NCBI GenBank assembly: GCA_905250125.1
Contig: CAJNOL010000885.1
Location: 1 to 64,000 of the forward strand
From: Rotaria sordida
Taxonomy: Eukaryota; Rotifera; Eurotatoria; Philodinida; Philodinidae
Direction: 5' to 3'
Length of the DNA: 64,000 nt
Position numbers and translations under genes: made by a program. Below the pieces are notes generated by a model. That model was not told the origin of the DNA. It worked only from the letters and a program-made list of their open reading frames with translations, and made no database searches. Positions 1 through 19,077 of this stretch are shown in pieces. Numbering within the stretch: the stretch's first letter is position 1; each line of letters starts with the position of its first letter.

Positions 1-366
1 TATGTCTTAATAAACATATGATATAAAATAAAATTGTTTTTTTTTTTTAATACATTGTATAAATTATTTACATTAAATACAATCAATTGAATTTGTATTT
101 ATAACATATATAATCAAACTGAAATTTCCACTGGAACATTTTTTTTTATTCTATTCATAAATCATAAAAATATAATCTATTAATCATATATAGAAATCTT
201 AATAGTTCACTATTTAAATATTGTTGTGGCAATATTTTAGAAAATATTTTGGTTAAACAAATTTTTATTGTAATACTATATTTTGTATTTTTCTTTTTTG
301 TAGAAACAAAGATTGACAAATTTTGTTTGTTTTTTATTCATACCTAACAATCATCATGTCCGTATT
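1..366. other. AT-rich non-coding stretch
   Basis: Very AT-rich sequence with long T runs. No coding region, tRNA or clear repeat could be recognised. Confidence 0.5.
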
Positions 367-600
367 CTAGATTGCATACATACATATTCTTGCTTTCTCT
401 CTTTTTTTCTTTCTTCTATTATGTTTAGCAATATGACGATTAGAAAAACGTTTCATGTGCATTTCATCATCGTTTGATACTTCGAATGCTTTGAGCACAT
501 GGAAAGAAGCCATGGTTATGACGATGATGACTATCAAAGATAGACATCCTACTATTTTTTCTCTACATTGACTTTTTTCAATATGTCTATCAATTGCCAT
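367..600 (-). CDS. possible small single-pass membrane protein
   Basis: An open frame of 77 codons with an ATG start and a stop. Residues about 17-36 form a hydrophobic stretch (core CLSLIVIIVITMASF), preceded by a charged N-terminus and followed by a strongly basic C-terminus rich in Lys and Arg. That layout is typical of a type II single-pass membrane protein. It lies upstream of and divergent from the Tousled-like kinase gene. No family is recognised and the frame is short, so chance is a real alternative; it could also be one exon of a gene extending left of the window. Confidence 0.2.
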   Translation of the reverse strand: MAIDRHIEKSQCREKIVGCLSLIVIIVITMASFHVLKAFEVSNDDEMHMKRFSNRHIAKHNRRKKKREKARICMYAI

Positions 601-948
601 TTGCCTCTTTTTTGCCCATCAAAACATCAGTTGTGCTTATTGACGATAGAGTTTTTTCTCTTTGCGTAGGTAATGTTGATAGACTGTTTTACATACTATC
701 ACTTCTGTACTACAGTGATGATTGAATGTCTCCCGCACGTTTTCTCTTGTTTCGTATTTTACTTTGCCTTGCCATGATAAACACTTATTTATCTACCATA
801 TGATTCTGCACTTTTTCTTTCTCTTTTCTTCCATATGATCGTCTCTTATTCTTGCACTCATTGCTCTTTGATATAAAATTGATAGTAGTAATAATAATAT
901 TAATGTACATGGCCTTGTTCGTTTATTTTTTAGTTTACTGTCATCGAT

Positions 949-3900
949 ATGAATAATCCCGAGTCTCAATATCCATTTCTTCATTGTCCAGCAATGTCAT
1001 CTTCAAATTTCTCTGGTATCTTTAAACATAAACAAGACGATTGTCAGATATTTCAACGAGCAAAAAGATCAATACCGTTGACATATTTGCAACAAACAGA
1101 GCAAGCTGTATCCACTTTTCCTACGTATGTCCTTAACTATTTTAACCTTCACGATAACTATATAGTTGACGAAGAAAACTAGTATTGTAGTACATTTATT
1201 TTTGTATATTTATAAGTCATTTTTATAACACAATAGTAAATCACAACAAAATACATTCTATAAATAACATATTTATAAATGTTGTTTTTTTGTTTTCTTT
1301 TGATAAAAAAGGAATGAGAAATTGAAATCAACAAATATTACTTTAGCAGGAATGTTATCATCATTACCATCATCTAATTCAATTTTATATCAATCTAATC
1401 CTAAATTTTTATATCATATATCCAATACTCCATCGTATTCATCAGCTATGTCAAACTCAATTAATAAAACTCAGTCTCGTAAACGTAAACAACCAAAAAA
1501 TGATTCCTCTTTATTTCTTACATCTCCAATACCGGCAAAACGATCATCTTCTACAGCCATGTTCTTTCCAAAAATGATGCCGTCCAACGATTCAGTTGTG
1601 CTGCTTGTTAATAATAGTAAATCAATTCAAACCGATCCAATACCTTCATTGTCATCATTTACATATAGTCATCAATATAATATTGAAAAAGAAAAATTAA
1701 TAGCACAAATAAATGAATTACATCGTGCTAAATCAGATATTCAACGTCAATATCAATCAACTGTTGAAACAATAAAACGTTGCTTAAATATAACTCGTTC
1801 ATTACTTGTTGATAAATCTCAACTTGAAAAAAAACAAGTACGAGAAAAAACTATGGAAAATCGTTTACGTCTTGGTCAATTTATAACACAACGACAAGGT
1901 ACATCTTTTATTGAACAATGGATTGATGGAACTATTTTTTTGGAAAAACAACGTGCACATGAACAATTAATACGAACAAAAGAAAATCTTGGTAAAGAAC
2001 GAAAAATTTTAACAAAAAAGAAAACAGTTCTATTGCAACAAGAATTAATGATAATCAATGAAACAAATAATAGTAATAGTAATTTCAACTTTCAAGATGG
2101 GCTTAATCCAATGTATTTCCTACAAAAGAAATCGAAACAAATAAAAACAAATTTAACTAGCAAACCATTTACTAGGTAAATTTTATGTTTTCGACGAACA
2201 AACCTTTCGAAAATGAAAATATTAGATTATTAATTTATAGGAAATCTTAACGTTGCAATAAAAGAGTTCGTTCATAATAGAAAAAAAAAACATCTTTTTC
2301 CCTTCTAGCGATATTTAACGACTTTATTTAACAACTAATATAAAAAGCTTTTATTAGAAGAGAAGTTTAGTATGTTACTTGACAGTGAATAATTGCGAAA
2401 TAGAGATGTCTGGGTAGGATAGAATAAGAGTTAGAAAATTTTTCTCAGTTACAGTACAGGATACAGAAAAGTTTACCTTGCACAGTAGTTGTTTACTATA
2501 CTAGGTAGATACATTCGTAGGAATATGTTTTTCGAAAATGGAAAGACTTTTCTTACATGAGTCATGTTGACAATAAGATAGCTTTTGTTTTTCTTTTTGA
2601 AACTCTTCAGTTAGTAACTTCATTCGAGTATTGTGATCTTTCATAGGAAAAAGAAATGTATCCTTTTGAATAGATCTATAATACACGATCAAATTTCGAC
2701 TTGATGACAACGACAAATAATTTTTGTTTATTTTAGTCAACAAAAATCTAGATCATTTAATGTAAAATTAAATAATGGATCTTTCATCAATTCATCATAT
2801 CATCAATTACAATTATTTCCTGATAATTCAAATGATGATCATTGGTCATTTTCTATTGATGTTAATTCTCTGAATGATAGTAGTAGTTCTTCATCTTCAT
2901 CTTCATCTCTTATTTCGAATTCTTCATCATCATTAATGACATTAAAAGATTGGTTTGAATATGATGAAATTCTTCGTCTTCGACAATCAACATGGAAACG
3001 TGAAGAATGTGATTTAGTTCAAGATGTAGAAAAACTTGATCGTGAAAGAAATATTCATATACGAGAATTAAAACGATTACATCATGAAGATCATTCAAAA
3101 TTTAATCAAAATAATATTCTTAATAATCGTTATTTACTTTTAACACTTATTGGTAAAGGTGGTTTTAGTGAAGTACATCGTGCATTTGATTTATGTGAAC
3201 AACGTTATGTTGCTTGTAAAATTCATCAATTAGATAAAGAATGGAAAGATGAAAAAAAAGTTAATTATATAAAACATGCTCTGCGAGAATATAATATACA
3301 TAAACGTTTGGAACATAAACGTAAGTTTTTTTTTTTTTTTTTTTGTTAAAAAAATGAAAGAAAGTAAACAAAGGATATATATATATTTTGTTTTAGGTAT
3401 TGTTAAATTATTTGATGTATTTGAAATTGATACAGATTCATTTTGTACAGTTTTAGAATATTATGATGGAAATGATTTAGATTATTTTCTTAAAAAAAAT
3501 AAAACAATTCCAGAAAAAGAAGCACGTTTAATTATTATACAAATAGTTAGTGCGCTTAAATATCTTAATTCTGAAATAGAACCAACTGTGGTCTGTTCTT
3601 TAGTTATTAAATAAAAAAGAAAATAATAGATTTTTCTTTTTATTTAGATTCATTATGATTTAAAGCCAGGTAATGTTCTTATGGGAACAGGACATAATAG
3701 TGGTGAAATAAAAATAACTGATTTTGGTTTATCTAAACAAATGTATGCAGATACATTTGATGACGATGGAATGGATCTTTCATCTCAAGGTAAACAAATG
3801 CAAATGGATCAATTAATTAATTTAATTATTTCTTTACTTAGGTGCTGGTACGTATTGGTATTTACCACCAGAAGTATTTGTTCAAGGTCCAAATCCACCT

Positions 3901-4274
3901 AAAATTTCATCGAAAGTTGATGTTTGGAGTGTGGGTTGTAAGTTTAGATCATAACCTTATGTTATACTTATAGATTGTCGTTTTTTTTTTCTTTAGGTAT
4001 TTTTTATCAATGTTTATATGGTCAAAAACCTTATGGTTCTAATTTATCTCAAGCAGCTATAGTAGAAAAGCAAGTAATTTTAAATGCGAAAGAAATTCAA
4101 TTTCCAAATCGACCTCAAATATCAAATGAAGCAAAGTCATTTATTCGTCGATGTTTAACCTATCAAGTACGCGATCGTCCAGATGTTTTACAATTGAGTG
4201 AAGATAAATATTTAAAATCTTATTCCAAACGTACCACATTTACGCTTTCTTCGCCATTTTCTTATCCTAAATAA
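949..4274 (+). CDS. TLK: Tousled-like serine/threonine kinase (seven exons)
   Basis: Nuclear kinase that in animals phosphorylates the histone chaperone ASF1 and supports replication-coupled chromatin assembly. Exons read by eye: 949-1124, 1312-2175, 2737-3320, 3397-3587, 3648-3789, 3842-3937 and 3997-4274. Phases agree throughout, giving 776 residues, close to the usual TLK length. Residues about 185-300 form the TLK coiled coil, with the family landmark [10 protein letters not shown] followed by FIEQWIDG. The kinase domain starts near residue 477: glycine loop [12 protein letters not shown], Lys in VACKIH, catalytic HYDLKPGN (the TLK variant of HRD), DFGLSK, and WYLPPEVF. The first exon was chosen because its GTATGT donor restores frame across the 1125-1311 intron. 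The 2176-2736 intron (561 bp) is unusually long for this gene. A Ser-rich linker separates coiled coil and kinase. No catalytic residue is missing. Confidence 0.93.
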
Positions 4275-4809
4275 TTATGTAAAATTTTCCTGTTTTTTTT
4301 TTTTTAATAAGAACATCAACAGTGGTGCTTGAACTTTTGATTTCAGAATAAATCTTTGTACAAAAAATACATCGTCGCACGAACAACCCGTTACGAACAC
4401 AATGTTTTATAGTACAAAAGATTTGCTTATCATCAATTAATTTTGTAGAAAGTAACGATGGAAAGTAAAGAAAAATCATAAACAAATACTGTAGTCTGTC
4501 AAAATAGTGAATTCTGAGTTTGAAAAGGATTAACACATTTATGAAATTCATGAAGATTTTCTTATAATTACGCTCGGAAAAATCTTGTCAAAAATTCTGT
4601 TAGATTATGTTGGCAAAAAAAGCATTCCGAAAAAAAAAATATACGATACATTCGCAATTTCACCTGAAATCTACATTTTGTTGTGAGAATCTGAATGATT
4701 ATCATGAAGAAAACCCTTCTAGTGTACCCAAGTGACAGTACATAGACTGTTTTTAGCCTAAAAACTTTGAAAAATGATCAGATTTTGGAACTATAAATAT
4801 CATGTCTGC
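4275..4809. other. intergenic, nothing recognised
   Basis: AT-rich sequence between the TLK stop codon and the retrotransposon remnant. No gene or repeat structure was recognised. Confidence 0.4.
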
Positions 4810-6565
4810 GTTCAATTACAGACTTTTCTGTTTGCAGAAGAACAGGCCAGATTGGAACGTAACTGGCAGTCGATACAAGCATTGTATGCCAGCTTTCCGA
4901 TTCGACTAGCTGCTACAAGAAGAGAGATACCTCTATAGTTGTCACATCTTTTCTTGTCACCTTTAGTTTTGCAAGATGCGAATTAGGATTGCAGATGTTC
5001 AGTCTTCTAGAATTTCTTCATTTCTACAGATTTCGACAATCATTTCATGTAGCCACTTGACTATTAGGGTGCCTCCAGTCTTCAAAAGATCATGCGAAAT
5101 ACCATCATTACCGAGTGATTTTCCGTTTTTCATTTTGTTAATAGCTTCTTCAATCTCTATTAACGATGGCGTCTTGTGTTGACGAAATTGTTCATTTTCA
5201 GAAAGTAACGGCAGAACGATATTTTGTATAATGCTTGGAACAATATTAAAGTGCACGTTAAGTAATTCGCAGAAGTGTTCTTTCTACCGGGCAATTCTAT
5301 CTTTTGAGTATGTTAAGATCTTACCTCATTTGTCATGGATCAGTAAATTTTCTACATTTTCTGTGCCACCTTTTAGTCGTCTAATCATTGTAAATGCTGC
5401 TGCTGCTGAATCATGTTGTTTAATGGACTTTTCAATTTCATCACTGAGTTCATCTCAGTATTCGATTTGTCTTGTCTTGATCTTCTTCTTTGCTAAATTT
5501 CTTAACCGACAGTATTGATAATAATATTTGTATCCATATCGCGTGTTGCAATAGTTTTGCCACTGTAGGAAGGCTTTTGCTTTCTTGTCGATGACATCAA
5601 TGATTTCTTCAGTGATCCATTCGTTTCGCTTTTTGGTATTGTTATATTCACTGAAAAGTTTTTTACTTATCCCTTTGACATAGTGAATGAAATCGGCGTA
5701 TTTTTTGTTAATATTTCTATTTGAGATGGTCAGTTCAGTTGGTCGCTTTGACAGTTCACTTTGAAATATTTTGACAAGTTCATCATCTTGTAATTTTCTT
5801 TGATCAAGCTGATTATATTCTTTCTTGACTATCTTCCTTCTGCTTGCCAAATAAAACTTTAGTTTAGTTCGAAGTAGATGATGATCTGTACTGATTGTGC
5901 CAGCAGCCGTACGATGGACTCGTACATTCTCTACACTTGGTCGGAATTTTCTGTTGGCAGAAGCTGTTATAAATAATGAAATTGTTTAATGAGCAAAAAT
6001 CGCGGAATTGTTGTCTGTTTTCATTGATATGATCCACTGTGTGTGGTTCTACAATATCTCGTGCTGTTTGATGCTGTTGCACGCTGATCGTTGCACTGAA
6101 GTCTATCATTACTAATACCATATCGTCTTTGGACACATTTTCAATTGTCTTTTGGAGTTTAGAATACAAAGAATCAGCGGTCTCGGCGCTCAGCTTTTGC
6201 CCGTTTGGATTAATTGACGAATAGATAGATATAAGTATGACGTTGACAGATTTGCACTCAAGTCGTATAGCCATAATTGTTTCATTAATTGCTACCCAAA
6301 TGGATTCAAGGTTCTTCCATACTCTAGTTGCTTGTCGGTCAAGGAAAACTGCAACACCATAAGCTTGTCTCATGTTATTGTCACTTGTTATACTGGAATG
6401 AATCATTGTGTAGTCACCTATTGTACTAATGCTGGAACCATACATACTTATTTCACTGATAGCTGCCACTTGGATTCGATGTTTCTTGAGTTGCTGGATG
6501 ATGAGCCCTTTTTTTGCCCTTCGAAGACACGGTCTTCCGTTTCATTCACCAAGGAGTATAGATTT
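4810..6565 (-). pseudogene. degenerate APE-type non-LTR retrotransposon (RTE-like)
   Basis: Reading leftwards, the first part (about 6560-5880) encodes an apurinic-type endonuclease as found in RTE-like LINEs. It has AAISEISMYGSS near the start, a region matching the metal-binding MGDLNA motif but decayed to MIDFSA, and a TISTDHHLLRTKL box typical of the domain end (SDHHLL). A frameshift near 5865-5900 breaks it before that box. The second part (5850-5455) is the linker. The third (5256-4999) begins the reverse transcriptase, with INKMKNGKS followed by NDGIS. Around 4960-4900 the motif KGDKKRCDNYRGISLL can be read in another frame. Similarity then stops, so the catalytic YADD box and the 3' end are missing. 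Several frame changes make this a dead copy. Loss of the 3' rather than the 5' end is unusual for a LINE. Confidence 0.75.
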
Positions 6566-7240
6566 ATTTGCATTGATGCATTTGGTTTGATTTTATTCGT
6601 TAGCCAGAAAAGTTTAATGTCTTACTAGTAGGTAGCTAACCCAAAAGCACGACTTTATAGCTACTGACAGGCCAGGAGCACCACTCGCTTCTGCAATGCA
6701 GTCGTAGGAGACCCTTTAGATATCTGAGACATCTTCAGCAGGCGATATGCATCATATATTAGTCATATATATTAAAATGTAGACTACATTCTGGCATGTG
6801 AACAATCATTTGAGAAAAAGGAGAAATAACGAGAGTTCTGGAAAAAATTTTTTGGAGGATTGTCTTTGGAAAGGAGGAGGAAAGAAGAATATTATTTTTA
6901 TTGTAAAAAGGCATTTTAACATATTGTATGGGTTAGCATGCTTGTGCATAGTAAAACAAAGAACTCACTAGAAGTTTTAAAGGCTTATACGTAGTTTCTC
7001 ACTGAAAACCAAAACAAAATAGTAGCATGTGGCAAGAAAGTAGTTTATCCAATCAAACAGTCATGCTGAAAAAGACAACAGTACATTTGAACGCGTATAA
7101 TATATTGATTTCTTTGTACGACTTGGTTTCTATGGACCTGTACATCAACAAAATTAAGTTTACTTAGTGGCTCTAAGACTTTGATTTACAAAATTCATAT
7201 AAGTTTAACGGTTTACCAAATATGTAGCCTCTTGAACTGT
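6566..7240. other. intergenic, nothing recognised
   Basis: No coding region was recognised. The part nearest 6566 may be further retrotransposon 5' sequence. Confidence 0.35.
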
Positions 7241-7269
7241 GAAGATGCATTAAAACGATGTTTTTATTG

Positions 7270-7432
7270 ATAAATCATGTACGGATTTTGTGTACGAGGA
7301 TCGTAAACGACCGTATTTTTCTCCATTATCGCCGTATACGATACGGAGATTTACGATCGTAATACTGGAACATGTATTTGGTTGTATTTCTCCGTATACA
7401 GTCGTTTACGACCGTGCTTGTTCGACCTGAGT
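7270..7432. repeat. CpG-containing hairpin cluster
   Basis: About 160 bp in which CGTAAACGACCGTAT-type and CCGTATAC-type words recur in both orientations. GATCGTAAACGACCGTATT near 7300 is matched by GTCGTTTACGACCGT near 7405 reading the other way, and a middle block carries CGTATACGATACGG. Its composition contrasts with the AT-rich surroundings. Function unknown; it could be the end of a decayed mobile element. Confidence 0.45.
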
Positions 7433-7499
7433 AGATGTTTTCATGTCGAATGAGAAACTTTCTTGTTTCTTCTTTCTGCTTCAAAGAGGATCTGGGTAT

Positions 7500-7900
7500 C
7501 AGTGTCGGTGTTGATGTTTGTGTGAATGTCGTTATGAAACGGGTAAGGATATACGAGTGTGGGTGAGAGTATTTGAATATTGGTGCCGATGTCGGTATTG
7601 CTGTAGGATTGAGTGTGTTTTAGTGAATAAACACACCTTTGCATACACCCACATTCTTCATTCAACCATCAAGGTACAAGAAACAGTACACATCCTCATC
7701 TACATTCACACCAATACTCACACTAATACATATGCCCTACAAAAACTTCATTGACATCTCCAGTCCAACATCACCGCGTACCATGACACTTACATCGATA
7801 CCTACACCCATAATACTATCCATGCTCAAATCTGCGATCGCGCTCACTCCATCACTCACACCCAACATACGCTCTTTGACAACCATATCCACACCCTAAA
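7500..7900. repeat. strand-asymmetric G/T-rich then C/A-rich tract
   Basis: The + strand is rich in GTG/GGTG words from 7500 to 7620 and switches to CA/CAC/ACACCC words from about 7630 to 7900. The open frames here are by-products of this skew. It looks like decayed degenerate minisatellite sequence. Shorter tracts of the same flavour occur near 21010, 27990, 30330 and 60600-60730. Confidence 0.45.
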
Positions 7901-8420
7901 GACAACAGCAATTTTTTGTTCATGGAATAACATTCGTGTTTGTTTTTCGAATGCTAAACATACTTTTAAAGAAAATTTACTTTTTGAAAAATGTTATCAT
8001 CTACATTTCCTTAACAGCAGATCTAGTTTTGAATAAGTTTGTCACAACAAATGAAGCATTTTTTTTATTTCTAAAGTGTCGAATACATTTTGAAGAACTT
8101 TATATCGCATATGCGAATAAGATTAAGATATAGAGAATATTTTGCTTTTATGTCTATGGTTAATTCGACAAATAATAAACTACGATTCAGCCAGGAGCAA
8201 TGTTTAATATTAATAAATGCATAAAGCTTTTTTCCCAAAGAAAATTAGTTAGTCATCTTTCTTCTATGACTGAAATAAATTCTTTTTCAACGCTTCATAA
8301 GCACTATAAAAACGATGTTAGTCTTTCATCACGGATAGATAGATTCGATAATAAAATCATATACTTCATTTGTTATTACGTTTAATATATCTTGAAGGTG
8401 TTGCTATTTTTATGTGCATA
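7901..8420. other. intergenic, nothing recognised
   Basis: AT-rich, with short open frames of no recognisable family. Confidence 0.35.
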
Positions 8421-8423
8421 GTT

Positions 8424-8816
8424 TGTTTTGTGAAACACGATCTGAAAGGAGTGTTGAAGTGTTTAAGGGTAGAAATTTGGACCCTCCCCCCCACAGACCG
8501 TGACAGACAGTCACGTAACTCATCACAGACCGTGACAGACAGGGCTCTGGACCCATCACAAACCGTGACAGACAGGTCCGGGATCCATCACAGACCGTGA
8601 CAGACAGGCTTTGAACCCATCACAGACCGTGACAGACAGGCTCTGCTTCGTCATGAACCACGAAAGCGATTGAACGGAGACGAATATTAATAGAGGGAAA
8701 AAAATATTCGGTAAATTTTTCCTTTAAGCTTTTTGAGTTTGTAAAGAAGGTTTCACTTGATTATTAATAACTGCTACATCGTGTTTCACATTTTTAATCC
8801 CGCAAGGGATTGCGCT
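8424..8816. mobile_element. short non-autonomous element with 32-bp-spaced internal repeats (MITE or Helentron-associated type)
   Basis: The left end carries GTGAAACACGATCTGAAAGG (8430-8449). The right end carries ATCGTGTTTCAC (8778-8789), the exact inverse of GTGAAACACGAT. Immediately outside lies AATCCCGCAAGGGATT (8796-8811), a perfect 6-bp stem with a four-base loop. Inside, a 19-bp core (CACAGACCGTGACAGACAG) occurs five times at 8492-8639. A related sequence with the same ends, the same GGAGTGTTGAAG block and the same 3' hairpin lies at 39575-39900. Subterminal inverted repeats, a central minisatellite and a 3' stem-loop match the layout known for Helentron-associated elements such as Drosophila DINE-1; a MITE is the alternative. 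Confidence 0.6.
8492..8639. repeat. five copies of a 19-bp core spaced about 32 bp apart
   Basis: Core copies start at 8492, 8524, 8557, 8588 and 8621. One copy has a single substitution (CACAAACCG). The intervening segments of about 12-14 bp differ, though most end in CAT. This superficially resembles a repeat-spacer array but is too short and variable for CRISPR and sits in an animal genome, inside the element at 8424-8816. Confidence 0.8.
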
Positions 8817-9882
8817 AACAGCTTTTTTTTATGAAATTGCTTATAGTTGCTCTCTTATTTCACTATCTTAAGATTTAGCTGATACATATCTAATCTTAGT
8901 TTCTTCTATTTATGTAGATCAACACCAAATTTTAGATACTATCGTCTCACTGCATGTATAAATGACTATTCGATATGCTTTTTCATGTGTAAGTAAATTA
9001 TTTTATACTTAGAAACTTTTTAGTATTCAAATAATGTGTCTACACGTTCCTATTTCGAGAACAAAAAAAAGAGATGACAGAATAATGAACGTGAATACGG
9101 ACATATTATTGATTAAGATTGATTTTATTGTCAATATATGTACCGATCTATATATATAACAATCATATAAAAGAAATTTGTTATTCTTTTCTTTGTTTAT
9201 ATGTTATTTGGTATGATTTATATTTAGGCTAATTTTGTTGAATTTCTTTGAGAACATTATTGATGTATTATGAAGCTGTCCTATGAATATTTTATTATCA
9301 AATCAACATCAAAATAATAGTAACTGTAATAGAGTTATTCTTTCATTTTTAGTGATTTTTTTTCATCATCTGTATAGACATAAATCATCAATACTTCTAC
9401 ATTTTGCAGCAATTCACATACAAAAATCAATGATCACTGCTGTAACATAATGTGCGACACATCCTGTTAACAGTATTCTCCATCAATAAAAGCTATATGG
9501 CTTCTTCTTTTTTTTTATTATGTTTACCTTATCTTATAAATATATCTTTACTAATACGAACATCAACTGTAAACGACGGCTGTTTTGCAGTCGTATCACC
9601 CGTACAATATATCAGTTATAAATTATTTCATGGTGTGAAAGTTTATCTTGATGATTTTTTGGGGGGAGGAGAAACGATTTTACTGATCAAGAATCGCTAG
9701 TTTGTCATAATTCTATTAATAAAGCATTTTCGTCCATTGAAATCAAGTTAATAATACGTACGTGAACTGGATTCTTAGATTAAATTTTCTTATTTTTTTT
9801 TCATATTGATTTTCTGTTTAAAAACTGCTCTCGTATATATTACGTAGTCTGGATACATTACATTCTTTTCCTAATCAGTACA
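8817..9882. other. intergenic, nothing recognised
   Basis: AT-rich. The open frame at 9452-9700 shows no recognisable domain and is treated as chance. Confidence 0.35.
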
Positions 9883-10183
9883 ATGGCAACTAAAATTCAT
9901 GTGAAACAAACATCTAAACTAGAACCTATATTTAATGTATCAGGTTTAAAACGAAGAAGTACATTACGAGTATTATACGAAAGATGAAAAAAAAACAATA
10001 GATAATTTTATTTTCATAAAATTTGATAAAGTTTCATCGATTATCAATCAATGTTTTCTTTTGACACAAACTTATTCACTTCAACAACAATTTTATTTTT
10101 AGGAAATTCATATTCATGAAGAATGTCTTCAAATTACGTCAAGTCTTATTATAATTCATCCACAATATCTACTACTGAGATAG
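9883..10183 (+). CDS. possible two-exon micro-gene (55 residues)
   Basis: An ATG frame at 9883-9969 ends at a GTATTA donor. A T-rich tract ending ATTTTTAG at 10102 leads to a second frame, 10103-10183, that closes with TAG. Phases fit (29 and 26 codons plus stop). The protein would start MATKIHVKQTSKLEP and end with a hydrophobic C-terminus (SSLIIIHPQYLLLR). No family is recognised and the donor is weak, so this may be chance or a remnant. Confidence 0.22.
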
Positions 10184-10783
10184 GTTTTGTTACTCGATAA
10201 TCAACTTATTTTAGTTTATTTTTATGAATTAAAAAGAATAATGCTAAAAGACGTATTTCTCAATCATATACTTTATCTTCTTAATACAATAAATGAATTT
10301 GTTATCTCAAACCAATAAAAAATAAAATAAATTGAAATTGATTGAAACATTATGAAAAAAATAATAAAATATCCATTCAAAATTTTCACTTTTGAATCAA
10401 TAGACAAACATATTATTTCAAATATTTATAAGCTGTTTTGTTTATCAAAAAAACTATTTTGGAAAAACAAACGCCAATCATGTCTGCGTATACAAACGTT
10501 TTTTTCACAATACTTCATCATCCGTTATGATTATTGCAACAAAGCAAACAAAAGGTTGATGACAAAAAATAAACACAGAGACGCAAGGACACACAATAGT
10601 TGATTGATCTTTTCCAATCCAAAAAAAAAGCAACAACAACGAAAAAACAAAAACGAACACGAGCACTGATCATAATGATAATAATAATAATAATAATAAT
10701 TGAAGGAAAAAAATGTATGTTTGTTTTCAAAACAAAGAAAAAAAAATTGAGACAAATGCAGACATGAATACGTTATTGAGACT
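10184..10783. other. intergenic region downstream of MSK, with AAT microsatellite
   Basis: Holds an (AAT)n-like tract around 10674-10700 and A-rich sequence. This is probably MSK 3' untranslated and flanking sequence. No gene was recognised. Confidence 0.4.

Positions 10784-19077
<8,294 letters not shown>

Noticed and set aside
793-984. - strand frame of 63 codons with a hydrophobic middle
   Set aside because: It overlaps the first TLK exon in antisense, is low-complexity Leu/Lys/Arg, and has no supporting signal.
8370-8600. 76-codon frame across the tandem repeat
   Set aside because: The repeated TDRDRQ/QTVTDR peptide arises from the minisatellite; codon pattern and context do not support a gene.
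8492-8639. CRISPR array
   Set aside because: Repeats are 19 bp with spacers of only 12-14 bp, five units, no cas genes, in an animal nuclear context and inside a mobile element.
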